Assembly: GCA_002633005.1 (NCBI GenBank)
Contig: NMRA01000850.1
Location: forward strand, 1 to 55,525
Length of the DNA: 55,525 bases
Direction of reading: 5' to 3'
From: Phoronis australis
Taxonomy: Eukaryota; Phoronida; Phoronidae
Below the pieces are notes generated by a model, which was given only the letters and a program-made list of their open reading frames with translations, was not told the origin of the DNA and did no database searches. Of the stretch, positions 24,701 to 36,215 are shown piece by piece. Numbering within the stretch: position 1 is the stretch's first letter; the number at the start of each line of letters is the position of its first letter. Position numbers and translations under genes: made by a program.

Positions 24701-25308
24701 AACTTATGAATTGATAAGGACAGCTTAGGTATTGGTGTAAATTCCAAATACTAGCGTACAGGCGCAGTTGCCTCATCAGACACTGGGTGGGTAGCCTACC
24801 CGGGCCGGCCGGCGGTTGGGGCACCCCGCGGCGAGAAAGTTCGAGCATATCTCACTATTGTGGCACATGACAGCGTTGGCCGTTCAGTGACTTTCGTAGG
24901 GGGTTCTGAGCGAGTGATAACATCTAGTTTCTTTGTTAACAGCCAAGCACACTATTAATTTGTCTGTTATGACAACAAGCAGGCCTATTACAGACCACCC
25001 TGTCAAATCCAGAGCAAATTCAGTGGTACATTCGGAAACAATAGATTGTCGTAACTTCGGTTGCACCGAGTTGGGCGCCGATTTTGGCGATTCACTAAAC
25101 TAAACATGATCACCATTTGACGACGATTTCAGAAATACTATTGGTTTATGTTCAAGTATGCCATAACTTAACTTTTACTTTTAACAGCGCAGCCCAGTCA
25201 TGGTATACGATATCTTATTGGAGACTAGAGCAATTATCGAACAAAAGAGAGCTGGCCCTCCAACCATGAATGCCACCCGAACTCGTCGGTCAGGCCGGAC
25301 GTGATAAA

Positions 25309-25366
25309 GGTGTACCCAATGAGATTTATAAATAACTGCTGAGCTATTTATCTCATTGGGTGCACC
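25309..25366. promoter_or_regulatory. Hairpin with facing CCAAT boxes, possible promoter
   Basis: The left arm GGTGTACCCAATGAGA, then TATAAATA, faces the right arm TATTTATCTCATTGGGTGCACC, which is its near-perfect complement. Each arm holds a CCAAT box, and the left one a TATAAATA. It lies about 125 bp before the candidate leader donor of the YeeE-family gene. A promoter role is inferred. It could also be a tiny foldback repeat. Confidence 0.35.
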
Positions 25367-25491
25367 CACCAGACGGCGCACCATAAAGGTCAAGGTTAAA
25401 CATGTGTTTTATGACCGAAGAGTGTACACAACCAACTGACTAAGTCAGTGCGGTCTTTCTCCGAACAATAACTTCGAGTTGTGTCTAGAAG

Positions 25492-25942
25492 GTAAGTATA
25501 CTTAAGTAAGTGAAATTCCATCCACACATTCTAATCTTTTTGTTGTTAATTTTCATTATCTCGTCCGCGTCAATGACAATGCCAATGGCCTTGCTCGTTG
25601 GACTTCACCACTTACACACCTTGAAGTTGAACTTGTTGACCTTGTTTTTTGTACTGTCCTTTGACGTACAACGCAGATCTATTGATTAACAACGAAAACT
25701 AATAATCCACCAAGAGGGATACGTTACAAGACGAAGGACCAGTTAGTTTTTAGGTTTGGGAATCGTGGTCCAAGCACCAGTTCAATCTTTTACAGTTAGC
25801 ATTATATTTGACTTTTTTTACTGACATCGGTCCATAGCTGTATAATTTTCAGTTTTCCACCAAGGCTAATTAAAGAGCTGTTTCGGGCAGTTGAGTGACC
25901 AGTACTAGAATATTAGTGTTCATTTTATTTTGTCATTTTCAG
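25492..25942 (+). other. Probable 5' UTR intron of the YeeE-family gene
   Basis: A strong donor AGAAG|GTAAGTATA after 25491 and an acceptor TGTCATTTTCAG ending at 25942, eight bases before the ATG at 25951. A short non-coding leader exon ending at 25491 is the likely first exon. Its start was not determined. Confidence 0.5.
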
Positions 25943-25950
25943 AGTTGAAA

Positions 25951-28900
25951 ATGGTGACTACTCGTAGCCATGGAAGACTAGAGGAGAATGGTCATGTGAC
26001 TGATCTGACTGGAGGTTTAGAATCACGCAGTAGTCTCCGTGATGTTGTTGTTCTTGGTGCTTGTAGCTCAGCTGGTATAGTGTTCGGCATTGCACTTGAA
26101 AAAGGCAGAGGTATAGTGCCGGTCATTTGTGTCCTTTATGTCGCGCTAAAACTTACTGCAAAGTCATGATACACTGTGTATTTGTTAAACACAATAGATT
26201 TTAAACTAACTACTTGACTTTGAGGGAGATAGAGGCTCTCTCGTTAGCAGGGACGGAATCTGTCTTACTGAGGAGACATGCGCTCCCTGGTGCTTTCTGT
26301 TTTTGGTGAACTTTGGGCCGTTAGAAATTTGGCCTGTTTTGTGACACTTTGTATTTCTTTAATGAATTTGCACAAGAACAGCTGTTGTGAAGAAGCCTGT
26401 TTAAGTGAGAAATGTGGATCTATTGTTCTTTTGTGTAGAGTTGAGCAATTACTGCATCAGTCATTGGGATTTCATGGCAAGTAAATTTGACATAACGTTG
26501 CTGTCTAGAACTGTCCAGTTCTTGTTCTATTGGGCTTCTAAAATGGAATTTATCATAAAAAGTTGGATTAGGATCACTGTGACCCAAAGAAATACAGTAA
26601 AAATTAGTAAAGATACATGCGTAAGGTTTCGGTTCTCTAGTATCTGTTGATGAAAGTTTTAGTAAGATACCGGAAATTGGCCTGCAAGTCATAATGTTAG
26701 ACAAAAGACCACAGAAACGCTTAAACTCCCGTTTACACAGGAAAGCTTTTATACAGGCTACTGTTGTTGTTGTTGTTGTCATCTTTATATTCATTCAGCT
26801 GTATGAAATACCCAGCATATCATCATTTCTTTTGCAGTATTCGAACCTGCTGTGATTCAAGACCAAATGCTCATGAAAAGATTTGTAATGATGAAAATGT
26901 TCCTTTCTGCTGTATCCTCAGGTCAGTTGCCTGGAGTTTTCCTGTACACTGATTAAGTAAAATGATTAAAAAATGGTTAATCAAATTTGTGAATAAGTAA
27001 ATACTGTTTTTAATAAACACCATAAAATTGTTTATATAAACCTTATATTGTCTAGCCTTCATTTAAACATTGTTTTGTGTGTGAGTCGAGTTTATTAGCT
27101 AGAGAAAAACCAGAAACGTGAGTAACTGACACGTGATAGGGATATTGATATACTTGACCTTCAAGTTCACACTAATGACCTCTTCAGCGGACAGAAATCT
27201 TTCAGATCATAATTTAGATAACACAGATCTGCAGTAGACTCTATGACACCTGGTGACAGAAATTGAGAATTTTTTATGCTAGTACCAGTGGACAGTTGAG
27301 AACTACTCGACCATAAAGTTTGTTCAATGATGCATGGAAATAATACAATTTTGTTGTGATAGACTGGTCCAGGTAGCCAGCACAGCTACTAGGGATGGTT
27401 GAAATTCCTGAATACAACAGAATTCTGAAATTCTGTCCAGTGCATCTCACTAATTCAATGAAAGTAGTTCCACTTACAGCCCAAATGCGGGTATCATGTT
27501 TATTGCTCGTACAGCATGATCGGATAATATAGCCTACACTCGAGTTCTGAATAGCTGTAGAAACTGCAGTAATAGTATACATCGGAAATTTTCAGGATCA
27601 CTAGTATTAGAGACAAGAATAATAAGTACAGACTACAGACCCAACATTTTTGCCTCTTGAAAAAATAAATAGTATAGACGTCCATTATTCCTAAGCAGAA
27701 GTGTTCAAGAAGAGGTAGTGCCGTCTCCTCTATCCGCACCTCATGATGTATGTGAAAGACCAGTGTGATTCTAAGAAGCTATCAGAGATAGCACCTGTTG
27801 AATGCATTTGAGTATTAGTGCTAATGCAAGCTCTATTTCAGGTATGTTTTGTCTATCTGCACTCTCCATGATTCCATCAACTCAGAAGAGGCTAATGCGT
27901 GTCATTGGACCTGTTTATCAGTCAGGACTTAGAAATAAGGGCGTTGCTTCAGCTGTGATTGGCGCGGCTGTTCTCGGATCAGGGATGACATTAGCTGGAG
28001 CTGTAAGTTTTGTTGAGTGGTGACCACCCAAGTGGAGGGACTATCCTGGTATTTTTGTATACCCTCCAAAGTGGCCATTTTTCTTTTACAAATATAGCTT
28101 GGAAATGTGTATTCCTTTAATCTTTGACTTTCTGAAGATAGTGTTATACATTATGTTCGAAAATTTGTACTGTCGGTCTACAAGTTAAAGCAATCTACTT
28201 GGTAGTAAGTGAATTTGCCAATCTGTTTTTGAAATAGCTAAATTTTGAAATAGCTGCGCTGTGTTGAAATTCACTATACTGTCAGATGGCGATTAGGCAA
28301 TCAGCGCCACCTTCAGATCCCATGTTATGTGACCTACTGGTATAAGCAGTGCTTTAACACTTTTCTTACTGTCATAATACCGGACCATTTCCACTGAAAT
28401 ATGGTGGGTTGTACTACTGGCTAACGGAAATAAGGCAAACCTCTTGAAATATCCATATTAGTGAACTGACTGTGGGATTTAGTCCTCTGTTTTTAGATTA
28501 ATGAACCACTACGTAATAATTGAATTTTTGTCCTCTGAACCTGAGTTGGGATCGAGCGGAGGTCGCTTTCTTGCTCTCATTACTCTAGTGAGAGTGTCAA
28601 TATGAAAAGTCCGCAGGTTTAAAACCTGTTGCAGTGCCATCTTTGTTTACCATTGTTTTGGTCCATGTTTTGGAGTGGAATCCAATTTTTAATACAGAGT
28701 TGATATTTATGATTACATTAAGGAAAACCATGGACTTATGGAGATAATTGATTACTTCAACAGGAATATTCACAGCAGGAAACAGGACTTATTTGAGGTG
28801 TGCAATTTCACTTCAAACAAAATTAGCAGTGCATAAACCTGTGAAGAAATGTTAACTTTACCTTTAAAGATGGCCAGTGGTGAAGTTGTCTGCTGCCACT

Positions 28901-31900
28901 GCATTCTCAGTGGGCATTCATTATGTCTACAACCAAAAATTGTGAAACAAGGCTTGAAACATGCCACCTTCTATTTCCCATCTAGTGCCCTGGAATGGTT
29001 CTCGCACAAGTTGGTTCAGGAACACAAAATGCTTTATACACATTCGGTGGTGGTCTGCTGGGTGCTGCCCTCTATGGCCTGGTTGAACCAACGATAACTC
29101 AACTGCTAAAACCAAGAAAACCAATCAGCTGTTACAGGTACGTACAGTATACAATTTGTGAAGTGCAGCTACCAACCAGCCTTTATTTCATGATGGTGTT
29201 TCCAAGGCTGCTGGGTCTCTAACCCCATGATGCGCCATCTTTGAAAATCATTGTTTTGGTTCGTGTTTTGGAGTAGAATCCTTTGTTTTGTTTTATTAAT
29301 ATAGGAAGTTAATTGGTCCTAATTACGCATAATTAAACCAAAGATTGCTTGAACAAGAAGATTCACCTTTTTAACTTGATTTATTCCCAACCAGTTTGAA
29401 GTTTGCGATTTCGGCTTGACCCTGCTGGATGTACTTTTAATAGTTCCCACCATGATCTCAAGCGCGTAAATACAACGTAAAGCGAGTTTTATGTGTTGTT
29501 ATACGGCAAACAAGGTTATCTTAAGTAGTTTTAATCAAGAAATGATGTGAAAATTTTAAGATAAATTATTCGTTATGTCATGGGTGGAAGACATCTCCAG
29601 CAGTCTGTTGAGTAGCTGTAACAGAGTTGAATGAGTTTTGAAGAAATGTTTGTAGAATTCATTCAGCGAGGACTCTGTGTGCATCTACGTATGTCTGAAA
29701 TATTCTGTTCTTCCCCAAAAAAATTACCGATTAGTATTTCGCATGTACCTAAGTTTCACATGTAGATGCAGTGTTCAACTGGTTGTCTTCTGTACATATT
29801 TGGTCTATTTTTAGAATCATTCGGTGGTCATTGTTAAGTTGAATACTCACCAACATTCACCTGTTTGGAACAGAATAGTCGAATTTCACTTACATGCTGT
29901 TTAAAAAATTCCCAGTTCTCGAATTTACTCTTTAGTGTTTACGTAATTAATGCTCTTGTGCTTAATTCTGAATCTCAGTGCAGGTATGCATTTAGGCGCT
30001 TGGGCGTAATTCGCACATATCCAGGATGATACTGGTATTTCCGTAATTGTAACAATTCTTATAATTTCAATTTAACACTATTTCAGTTTGCAGTCCTACC
30101 TACAAACACCGTACAGTATAATCTCACTTCCTGTGGCCTCAGTTTTCGCTATTGTGGTTTTTGGTCTGGAACTGATGGTGCCATGGAAATCTGAAGTAAG
30201 TGCTTTAATCTCACTGGTTTTTTAAGCTGGAACTTGCGTTCAGATTCAGGCGCTCTCATCAATAGCGTTCTTTTCTCGGGCACTGCTATTCTGCTCTGAT
30301 GAATATTTTGTTTCTGACGAATCTTAGTTGTGCTCACAGAGACTTTGCTATGCTCATCTCATGCTACATAATATCAAACACATGCAACTCGTGCTTCCTG
30401 CCAGATAGTGATTAGAACTGGTGTTTGTGAGAAAAGAAATACTAGCCGATTTGCAGTACATGAGAAAACAAGTGTAGCTTGTGATGAAAGAGTTACCAGT
30501 TGAGAAATAGTGTGCAGTGCCTCATGATGTATTTTTAATTAGCTCTCACAGGTTGTCATTGGCAGCAGTTCAAACTTCTTATCGATGCAAGCCTGGTCGC
30601 CAGCCATCGCCGGGATAATCATTGGTGCGCTACAGATTCCCATAGTCCTCCTTGTGGGCGACACCTTGGGCGGTAGCAGCAGCTACTGCACTCTGGTGTC
30701 ACTCCCTCTAGTCACAAGATCTCTGCAGAAGTTGTCTCCTTACCTCACAAACTTCAGGTCCGGTATTGCCAACTGGTGGCAGGTAATTCAAGTAAATTGA
30801 GACATAATAATTAGAGACTTGGTGCATATTGCATGATGCTGGACACTTGCAAGACACTTGCTGCAGGAAAGCTTGCCTTGTGACATGGAAATGGTGTGTT
30901 TACATACATTTTTCCTGTAGCTCAACATTGTATCATCGTCCATCAGTCACTTCAGTGATGGCCATATTGTTGGTATATACTAGGACGATCGTGTGCTGAT
31001 TTGTTCAACATAATTCTTTCACTAGCTTGATCTTGCGTTCTCATGCCAAACTAGCAAGACTCCAAGCCATGCGTAACGCACCAGGGACAATCATGTACTC
31101 GGTTAAAACTGAACCACGACATGTGTAGTGATGTGCGCTGATGTGCTACTGAAACTATTGGAGACTTTATTCCATTTTCTTAAAAGAACCCTAATCTGCC
31201 TGTTGGTTTGCATCAAGGTCTGGGGTGAAATTAGTTCGTTAAGGTTGGAAGGAGGGGAATCGGTCCTGTAAATCGATCCTTTTTTATACGCCCACATATT
31301 TATATGTGGTCGCATATTGCCGTCATCTCTGTCTGTCCGGGCGCCCGTCGTCCGACGTCTGCAGCTGTATCTCCTACACCCCTCACAGGATCTTGATGAG
31401 ATTTGGCAGTTGTGTTCCTATGAAGCTCAAAACTGATGACTACGAATTTCGGTCCTCTCCGACTAGCGGTGTGCCGCCTAGTGGCAATTTTAGTTTTTTA
31501 CGCTTACCTCTGTATTTTCTGAAGTCCTCAACGTATTTTCAAAAATTTTGGAATATGGGCATCTATTGGTGAGGCGAAACTATCCTCTTGTTTTCGGATA
31601 GATTCGACGTAGTTTGCGCCACCTAGTGGCCATTTTTACTGTTTTCGAGTCTGCTTTTTGGCGTCCACCCCTCTATCAATCAAACTGCTCTAAGGATGAT
31701 TGTGAAAATTGGCATGTATATTCTTACCATCAAGAGGATGGTTGACGATGATTTTCCGACGACTTCGGCTACTGTGGCACCTCCTAGTGGCAGTTTTGGT
31801 TTTTGCGCCCATGGCTATATCTCCTAAGTGTATTTATATGATGGTGGCATCGGACAGAGACGACTTTCGCACGGAATCAAATAACCAGTGTGCTCCCTAG

Positions 31901-34900
31901 TGGCAATTTTAGTTTTTTACGTTTACCTTTGTACCTTCAAGGGTCCTCAACATATTTTCATAAAATTTGGAATATAGGCACCTATTGGTGAGATGACGCT
32001 ATCCTTGCATTTCTGGATACATTCTAGGTATTTTGCGCTATCTGGTGGTTATTTTTTTACTGTTTTCGAGTCTGTATTTTGGCGTCCACCCCTCTATCAA
32101 CCAAACCATTCTAAGAATGATTTTGAAAATTAGCGTGTACTGAGTGTAAAGAGGTTGGTTATGCTGACAACTTTGGTTACTGTGGCACCTCCTAGACAAC
32201 TTTTCAGATGGAGTGGATGTGTTGTGCCATCTAGTGGGAATTTTCATGATAGAAATGAACAACTCTAGAAGCACATCGTTTGCGGTGCATTCGTGGGCGT
32301 ATTTCAACGCTCTGCGTTGCTCTTGTTCCTTGATTTGCAGTGAATTTCAATGCATCAGGAAATGATAATTTAATTATATGTTAATTATATATTCATTACT
32401 GTTCAATAATTAGAATACAAACAGGCAAACACTGATCATGTGCAATTTGTTCCAAGAAATGATACACCAATCTGACAAAACTAAGTTCTGCCTTTTCTTT
32501 GTTAAAATCAGTAATATGGTAAATTGTACCCACATTTTTCAAGCCACTCTTTATTTCCTTTGACTGCATTCGTTTTCAGGTATGCTACATAGGTGGTGCC
32601 ATTGTTGGTGGCGGTCTGTCAGCGCAGTTGTCCGGCACGTGGGGTACAGTTCCAGGCGTGTCCCCTGCCTTGGGCATGTTGGGAGGGTTTCTGATGATTA
32701 CAGGTGCAAGGATAGCTGGGGGTTGTACCAGGTATACTTCTTCTGCTGAACACTTCGGTTTTAAAAATGTCAACAGCCAGTATTTCTTCTTAAAAAGTTT
32801 AATTTGAAAGTTGTATTAGCAACGAAACATAAGAGGAGGTGGAAGGTGTGGAGAGACTCTTGCATATGAGTGGCAACCATCTCTTGCAGGTATCTTTTCA
32901 GTGGTATTTTGCCCCCCACCCGATATTGTCTCTGGTGGGCATATTGCCCTCTTGACTGTATCGTCTTCAATGGTTGTTGTAGTTTGTCATGTTGGTAATA
33001 GAGGGCGTGATGACCGTAGGGATCACTTGGTATTGTATTGGGTACCCATTTTTATGCGGCCACATATTTATATGTGGATGCATTATGCTGTCATCTCCAT
33101 CCGTGCGGCGTCCGTCTGTCCGGCATCCGCTGCTCTATCTCCAAAACCCTTTGACATACGTTCATGAAATTTGGCACATATGTTCCATTCATGAATGGGA
33201 CATCATGAGTGAACTTTCGGACGGATCTGACTACCGATGTGCCCCCTAGTGACAATTTTGGTTTTTTACGCTTACCTTTGTATCTTCAAAAGTCCTTAAC
33301 AGATTTTCGTGAAATTTGGTATGTAGGCACCTATTAGTAAGATGACGCTATCGTCCTGTTTTCGGATGGATTTGACATAGTTTGCGCCACCTAGTGGCCA
33401 TTTTACTGTTTTCGAGTCTGTTTTTTGCATCCACCCCTCTATCAACCAAACCGCTCAAAGGATGATTGTGAAAATTGGCATGTATGTGCTTACTATAAAG
33501 AGGACGCTTGACAATGATTTTCCGATGATTTCAACTACTGTGGCGCCTCCTAGTGGCAGTTTTGTTTTTTTGCGCAGGATCTTTACTTAATGTAGCAAGT
33601 GTATTTATATGATGTTGACTACGGATGACGACGACTTTCGGACAGATCTGACTACTGCTGTGCCCCCTAGTGGCAATTTTATTTTTTTACGTTTAATGTG
33701 TATCTTCAAAGGTACTCAACAGATTTTCATGAAATTTTAAATATAGGCATCTATTGCTGTGGTGACGCTATCTTTCTGTTTTTGGATGGAATCGAGGTAT
33801 TTTGCACCACCTAGTGGCCATTTTTGCTGTTTTCAAATCTTGTTTTTGGCTTCCACCCCTGTATCAACCAAATCATTTGAAAATTGGCATACATGTTCTC
33901 AGTGACGAAGACGACCTTTGATGATGGTGACTCACTACTGTGGTGCCTCCTAGTGGTAGTTTTGTTTTGCGCCCATAGTTGTATCTCTTAAACCCACTGC
34001 AGGATCTTTACTAAATTTAGTAAGTGTATTTATATGAAGATAACAACAGACGACGACGACTTTCAGGTGGATCCAACGGACACTCTGTCCACTAGTGGCA
34101 ATTTCATTTTATTCTTTGTTTCTCTGAAGTTCCTTGACAGATTTTTATGAAATATGGCATGTTCCTGTTTTTGGATGGATTGTTTGTTTTTGCGCCATCT
34201 AGTGGCCATTTTTATGATACAAATAAATAACCCTAAAAGCACACCATTTGCAATGCATTTGTGGGCGCATTTCAACGCTCCGCGTTGCTCTTGTCACAGT
34301 TGCTGGCAGATAATTGCTTTTGGATTTTGAACGTTGACAGAACTTTCCTACCCATTATGTGGAAGAGAATTCAAGTTTAGGTAGATGGATGCTTCCCCAG
34401 TTTGCAAATACATTTATTCAGTTATTGTTTTGGGTGCATATCGTCACCTTTTTAGGCCATATTTTAAGTTCCGTCCGTTCTGTGCATAGCCCGCAATGAT
34501 GGTAAAAAAGCTAGTGAAGATCAACTTTATAGCAGTACATGTTTATTATTTGTAATGACATGGACGCATCACAGAATGCAATACAAACCAAATAGACTTT
34601 GTGCGCAATACATCCCCAGCCTCTTGGGTGTACAAGTTTCCTGATAACAATTAAAATGCAATAAGTAGTCTAATTCAAGCGTTGATATTCTTGTTGTCAA
34701 AAATGATGTGTTAGACCTTTAACTTGTCGAGTTCATCACAACTGTGCTAGGAATGATAAGCAATAGCTTCACTCATGTCTTGTTGTACTTTGCCTGTGAA
34801 TTGTAGTGGCTGATTTTGAACTACAAAAATACCATGAGCAGTATGGGTTTAAGCACGTCTTCCTTCTTCTAGTGGACATGGACTCTCTGGGATCGGCGCT

Positions 34901-34990
34901 TTGCAGTTGCTGTCGTTTGCCGCAGTGCCTGCCATGTTTGCTGGTGCGATGGGAATGGCTTTTGCACTGGACAAGTTTGGAGTCATCTAA
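25951..34990 (+). CDS. YeeE/YedE-family sulphur (thiosulfate) transporter
   Basis: Eight exons: join(25951..26110,26838..26921,27842..28002,28986..29137,30087..30195,30552..30782,32580..32731,34873..34990), 388 aa. All are GT-AG and in phase. The family is Sulf_transp (PF04143), an integral membrane protein built as two similar halves. Visible marks: LGACSSAGIVFGIALEKGRV near the N-terminus (C38); LAGACPGMVLAQVGSG across the exon 3-4 junction (C136); and ARIAGGCTSGHGLSGIG across the exon 7-8 junction (C348). In the bacterial thiosulfate importer TsuA three cysteines line the path. C38, C136 and C348 are the obvious counterparts, though I infer that correspondence. The length suits the family. 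Eight introns-split exons and surrounding repeats show it is a resident animal gene, not contamination. The substrate in animals is untested. Introns 6 and 7 hold the CTAGTGG repeats. Confidence 0.92.
28635..28689. repeat. Short repeat flanking exon 4, copy 1
   Basis: TGCCATCTTTGTTTACCATT, then GTTTTGGAGTGGAATCC. A matching copy lies at 29,231-29,284, so the two bracket exon 4 (28,986-29,137) of the YeeE-family gene in the same orientation. Probably fragments of one interspersed element. Confidence 0.55.
29231..29284. repeat. Short repeat flanking exon 4, copy 2
   Basis: TGCGCCATCTTTGAAAATCA, then GTTTTGGAGTAGAATCC. Partner of 28,635-28,689. The sequence beyond differs in the two copies. Confidence 0.55.
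31281..32326 (+). repeat. CTAGTGG repeat family, long copy 1 (intron 6)
   Basis: It opens with TTTTTATACGCCCACATATT and TATATGTGGTCGCATATTGC and ends GTGGGCGTATTTCAACGC...GTTGCTCTTG. The words ATACGCCCAC at the left and GTGGGCGTAT at the right are inverted, so it may be a DNA-type element. Inside, blocks recur in the order A (GTGCCNCCTAGTGGCAATTT), B (GCGCCACCTAGTGGCCATTT) and C (GGCACCTCCTAGTGGCAGTT), giving an internal repeat of roughly 420 bp. Cores lie at 31,471, 31,616, 31,776, 31,890, 32,035 (decayed) and 32,224. No coding capacity seen. Confidence 0.85.
33049..34294 (+). repeat. CTAGTGG repeat family, long copy 2 (intron 7)
   Basis: Same start (ATGCGGCCACATATTTATAT), same A-B-C block order and same end (GTGGGCGCATTTCAACGCTC) as the copy at 31,281. 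Cores lie at 33,239, 33,384, 33,542, 33,660, 33,804, 33,942, 34,085 and 34,192. The longer length reflects about one extra internal block set. Same orientation as the gene and as the other copies. Confidence 0.85.
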
Positions 34991-35118
34991 ATGGTGACCA
35001 ACGTCTGCACTGAAGAAGCACTTGATGATGCAAGGATGTTCTTGGAAGTCATCAATATTTGAGATGCACATTTTTCTTATGGTCCTGGAAGCCGCATTAT
35101 TTATTTTTTCCTAACATT

Positions 35119-35478
35119 TTTTACACCCACATATATATGTGGTTGCATATTATCTGCTCAAAAACCACTGGTTTTTATGAAACTTGGCACAAGGGTGTAG
35201 GGCATCACTAGAACGATTCATGCCACTTTTCAGTGTGCTTGCCCCCCAGAAGGATGTGGCTTTTTCATTTTTTGGGGGAAGAGTATTTGCAGACGATATC
35301 TAGAGAATGAATTGACCGATGTCTAGGAAACTTGGGTTAGAGGTGTGTGATGACAATGCCCCAGCACCATTTGACCTTTGGGCTCATTTGACTATTGCAT
35401 CACCTCCTATTGGCCCCTAAAGACATATCGTTTGCGATGCACTGTGGGCGCTTGTCAGCGCCCCAGCGTTGCTCTGCT
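35119..35478 (+). repeat. CTAGTGG repeat family, short diverged copy
   Basis: It begins TTACACCCACATATATATGT (with a perfect 16-bp palindrome CCACATATATATGTGG) and ends ACATCGTTTGCGATGCACTGTGGGCG-like sequence (split here by a few differences) and GCGTTGCTC. The interior is largely different from the long copies, and CTCF-like cores are mostly lost. It sits between the convergent YeeE-family and SLC5 genes. Confidence 0.65.
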
Positions 35479-35837
35479 TGTGTATGATTTTTTCAAGCTA
35501 ACTTTTCATTCCAGTCTGGTCTTATTGTTGTTATTCGCTTGACCGGTTGCTTAATTAATTACTTGACTAATTATTTGCTTAGAAAAACTAGTTATTGTAT
35601 TCATGTAAATGACTCAGTCTTGCAAAATAACATGAATTTGTTATAATTTGTGGTATTTGTTTTGTTCAGTCCTTGAGAGGCCTGTCTGCCAGAATGACCT
35701 GTAATACAACCAAACACCATTCACTTGAGTGATATCCCAGCAAGTGTTAGCAGTGCTCCGCTTATCTAGTCTTATTTTTCCTCACCTTTTTACCATAAAT
35801 GCATATAAAGGGACATATCTGTTTTACGCTGAAAAAC

Positions 35838-35948
35838 GCATTTTGCGCCATCTAGTGGCCATTTTTATGATAGAAATAAAGAGCCCTAGAAGCACACTGT
35901 TTGCGGTGCATTCGTGGGCGCATTTCAACGTTCTGCGTTGCTCTTGTT
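35838..35948 (+). repeat. CTAGTGG repeat family, 3' end fragment
   Basis: Only the last about 110 bp of the family: GCGCCATCTAGTGGCCATTT (core at 35,845), then AGAAGCACACTGTTTGCGGT and CATTTCAACGTTCTGCGTTG. It lies in the likely 3' UTR of the SLC5 gene. Confidence 0.8.
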
Positions 35949-35957
35949 ATAATGGTG

Positions 35958-35963
35958 TTTATT
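35958..35963 (-). promoter_or_regulatory. Candidate poly(A) signal of the SLC5 gene
   Basis: TTTATT on the plus strand is AATAAA on the minus strand, about 250 bp beyond the stop at 36,216. A second AATAAA overlaps the stop codon itself, which is too early to be the obvious choice. Confidence 0.35.
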
Positions 35964-36215
35964 TTGTGGAACTTTACATTTTTGTAAAAAATATAGATGT
36001 TCCAATTTTGATATCACCATTTTTGAAAAAAATTCCTAAGAGCGATATGCAGAACGGTACAAAAACTTGAGCATCTTGAAATTCCATCGGAATCTGACCT
36101 GGTTGGGATGTGAGGTTCTTAAATTTGCCGAATTTTGTAATTGTGTGGGGTTGTTTGAAATAACCAGCTGAAGGTTTAGAAGCAGAGCCCTCACAAGTCA
36201 GAGACTACTGGTCTT

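Larger units (their letters stand above)
20720..25308. other. 4.6-kb stretch without a supported gene
   Basis: It holds a pair of direct repeats (21,157-21,304 and 21,631-21,772), an imperfect short tandem array near 24,040-24,150 (ATTTTTGGTC/GTGATAAATT words), CpG-richer patches at about 24,190-24,430 and 24,780-24,840, and clustered TAGGCCTA words at 24,500-24,620. The missing 5' exons of the minus-strand gene could lie here, but I could not find them. Confidence 0.45.
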
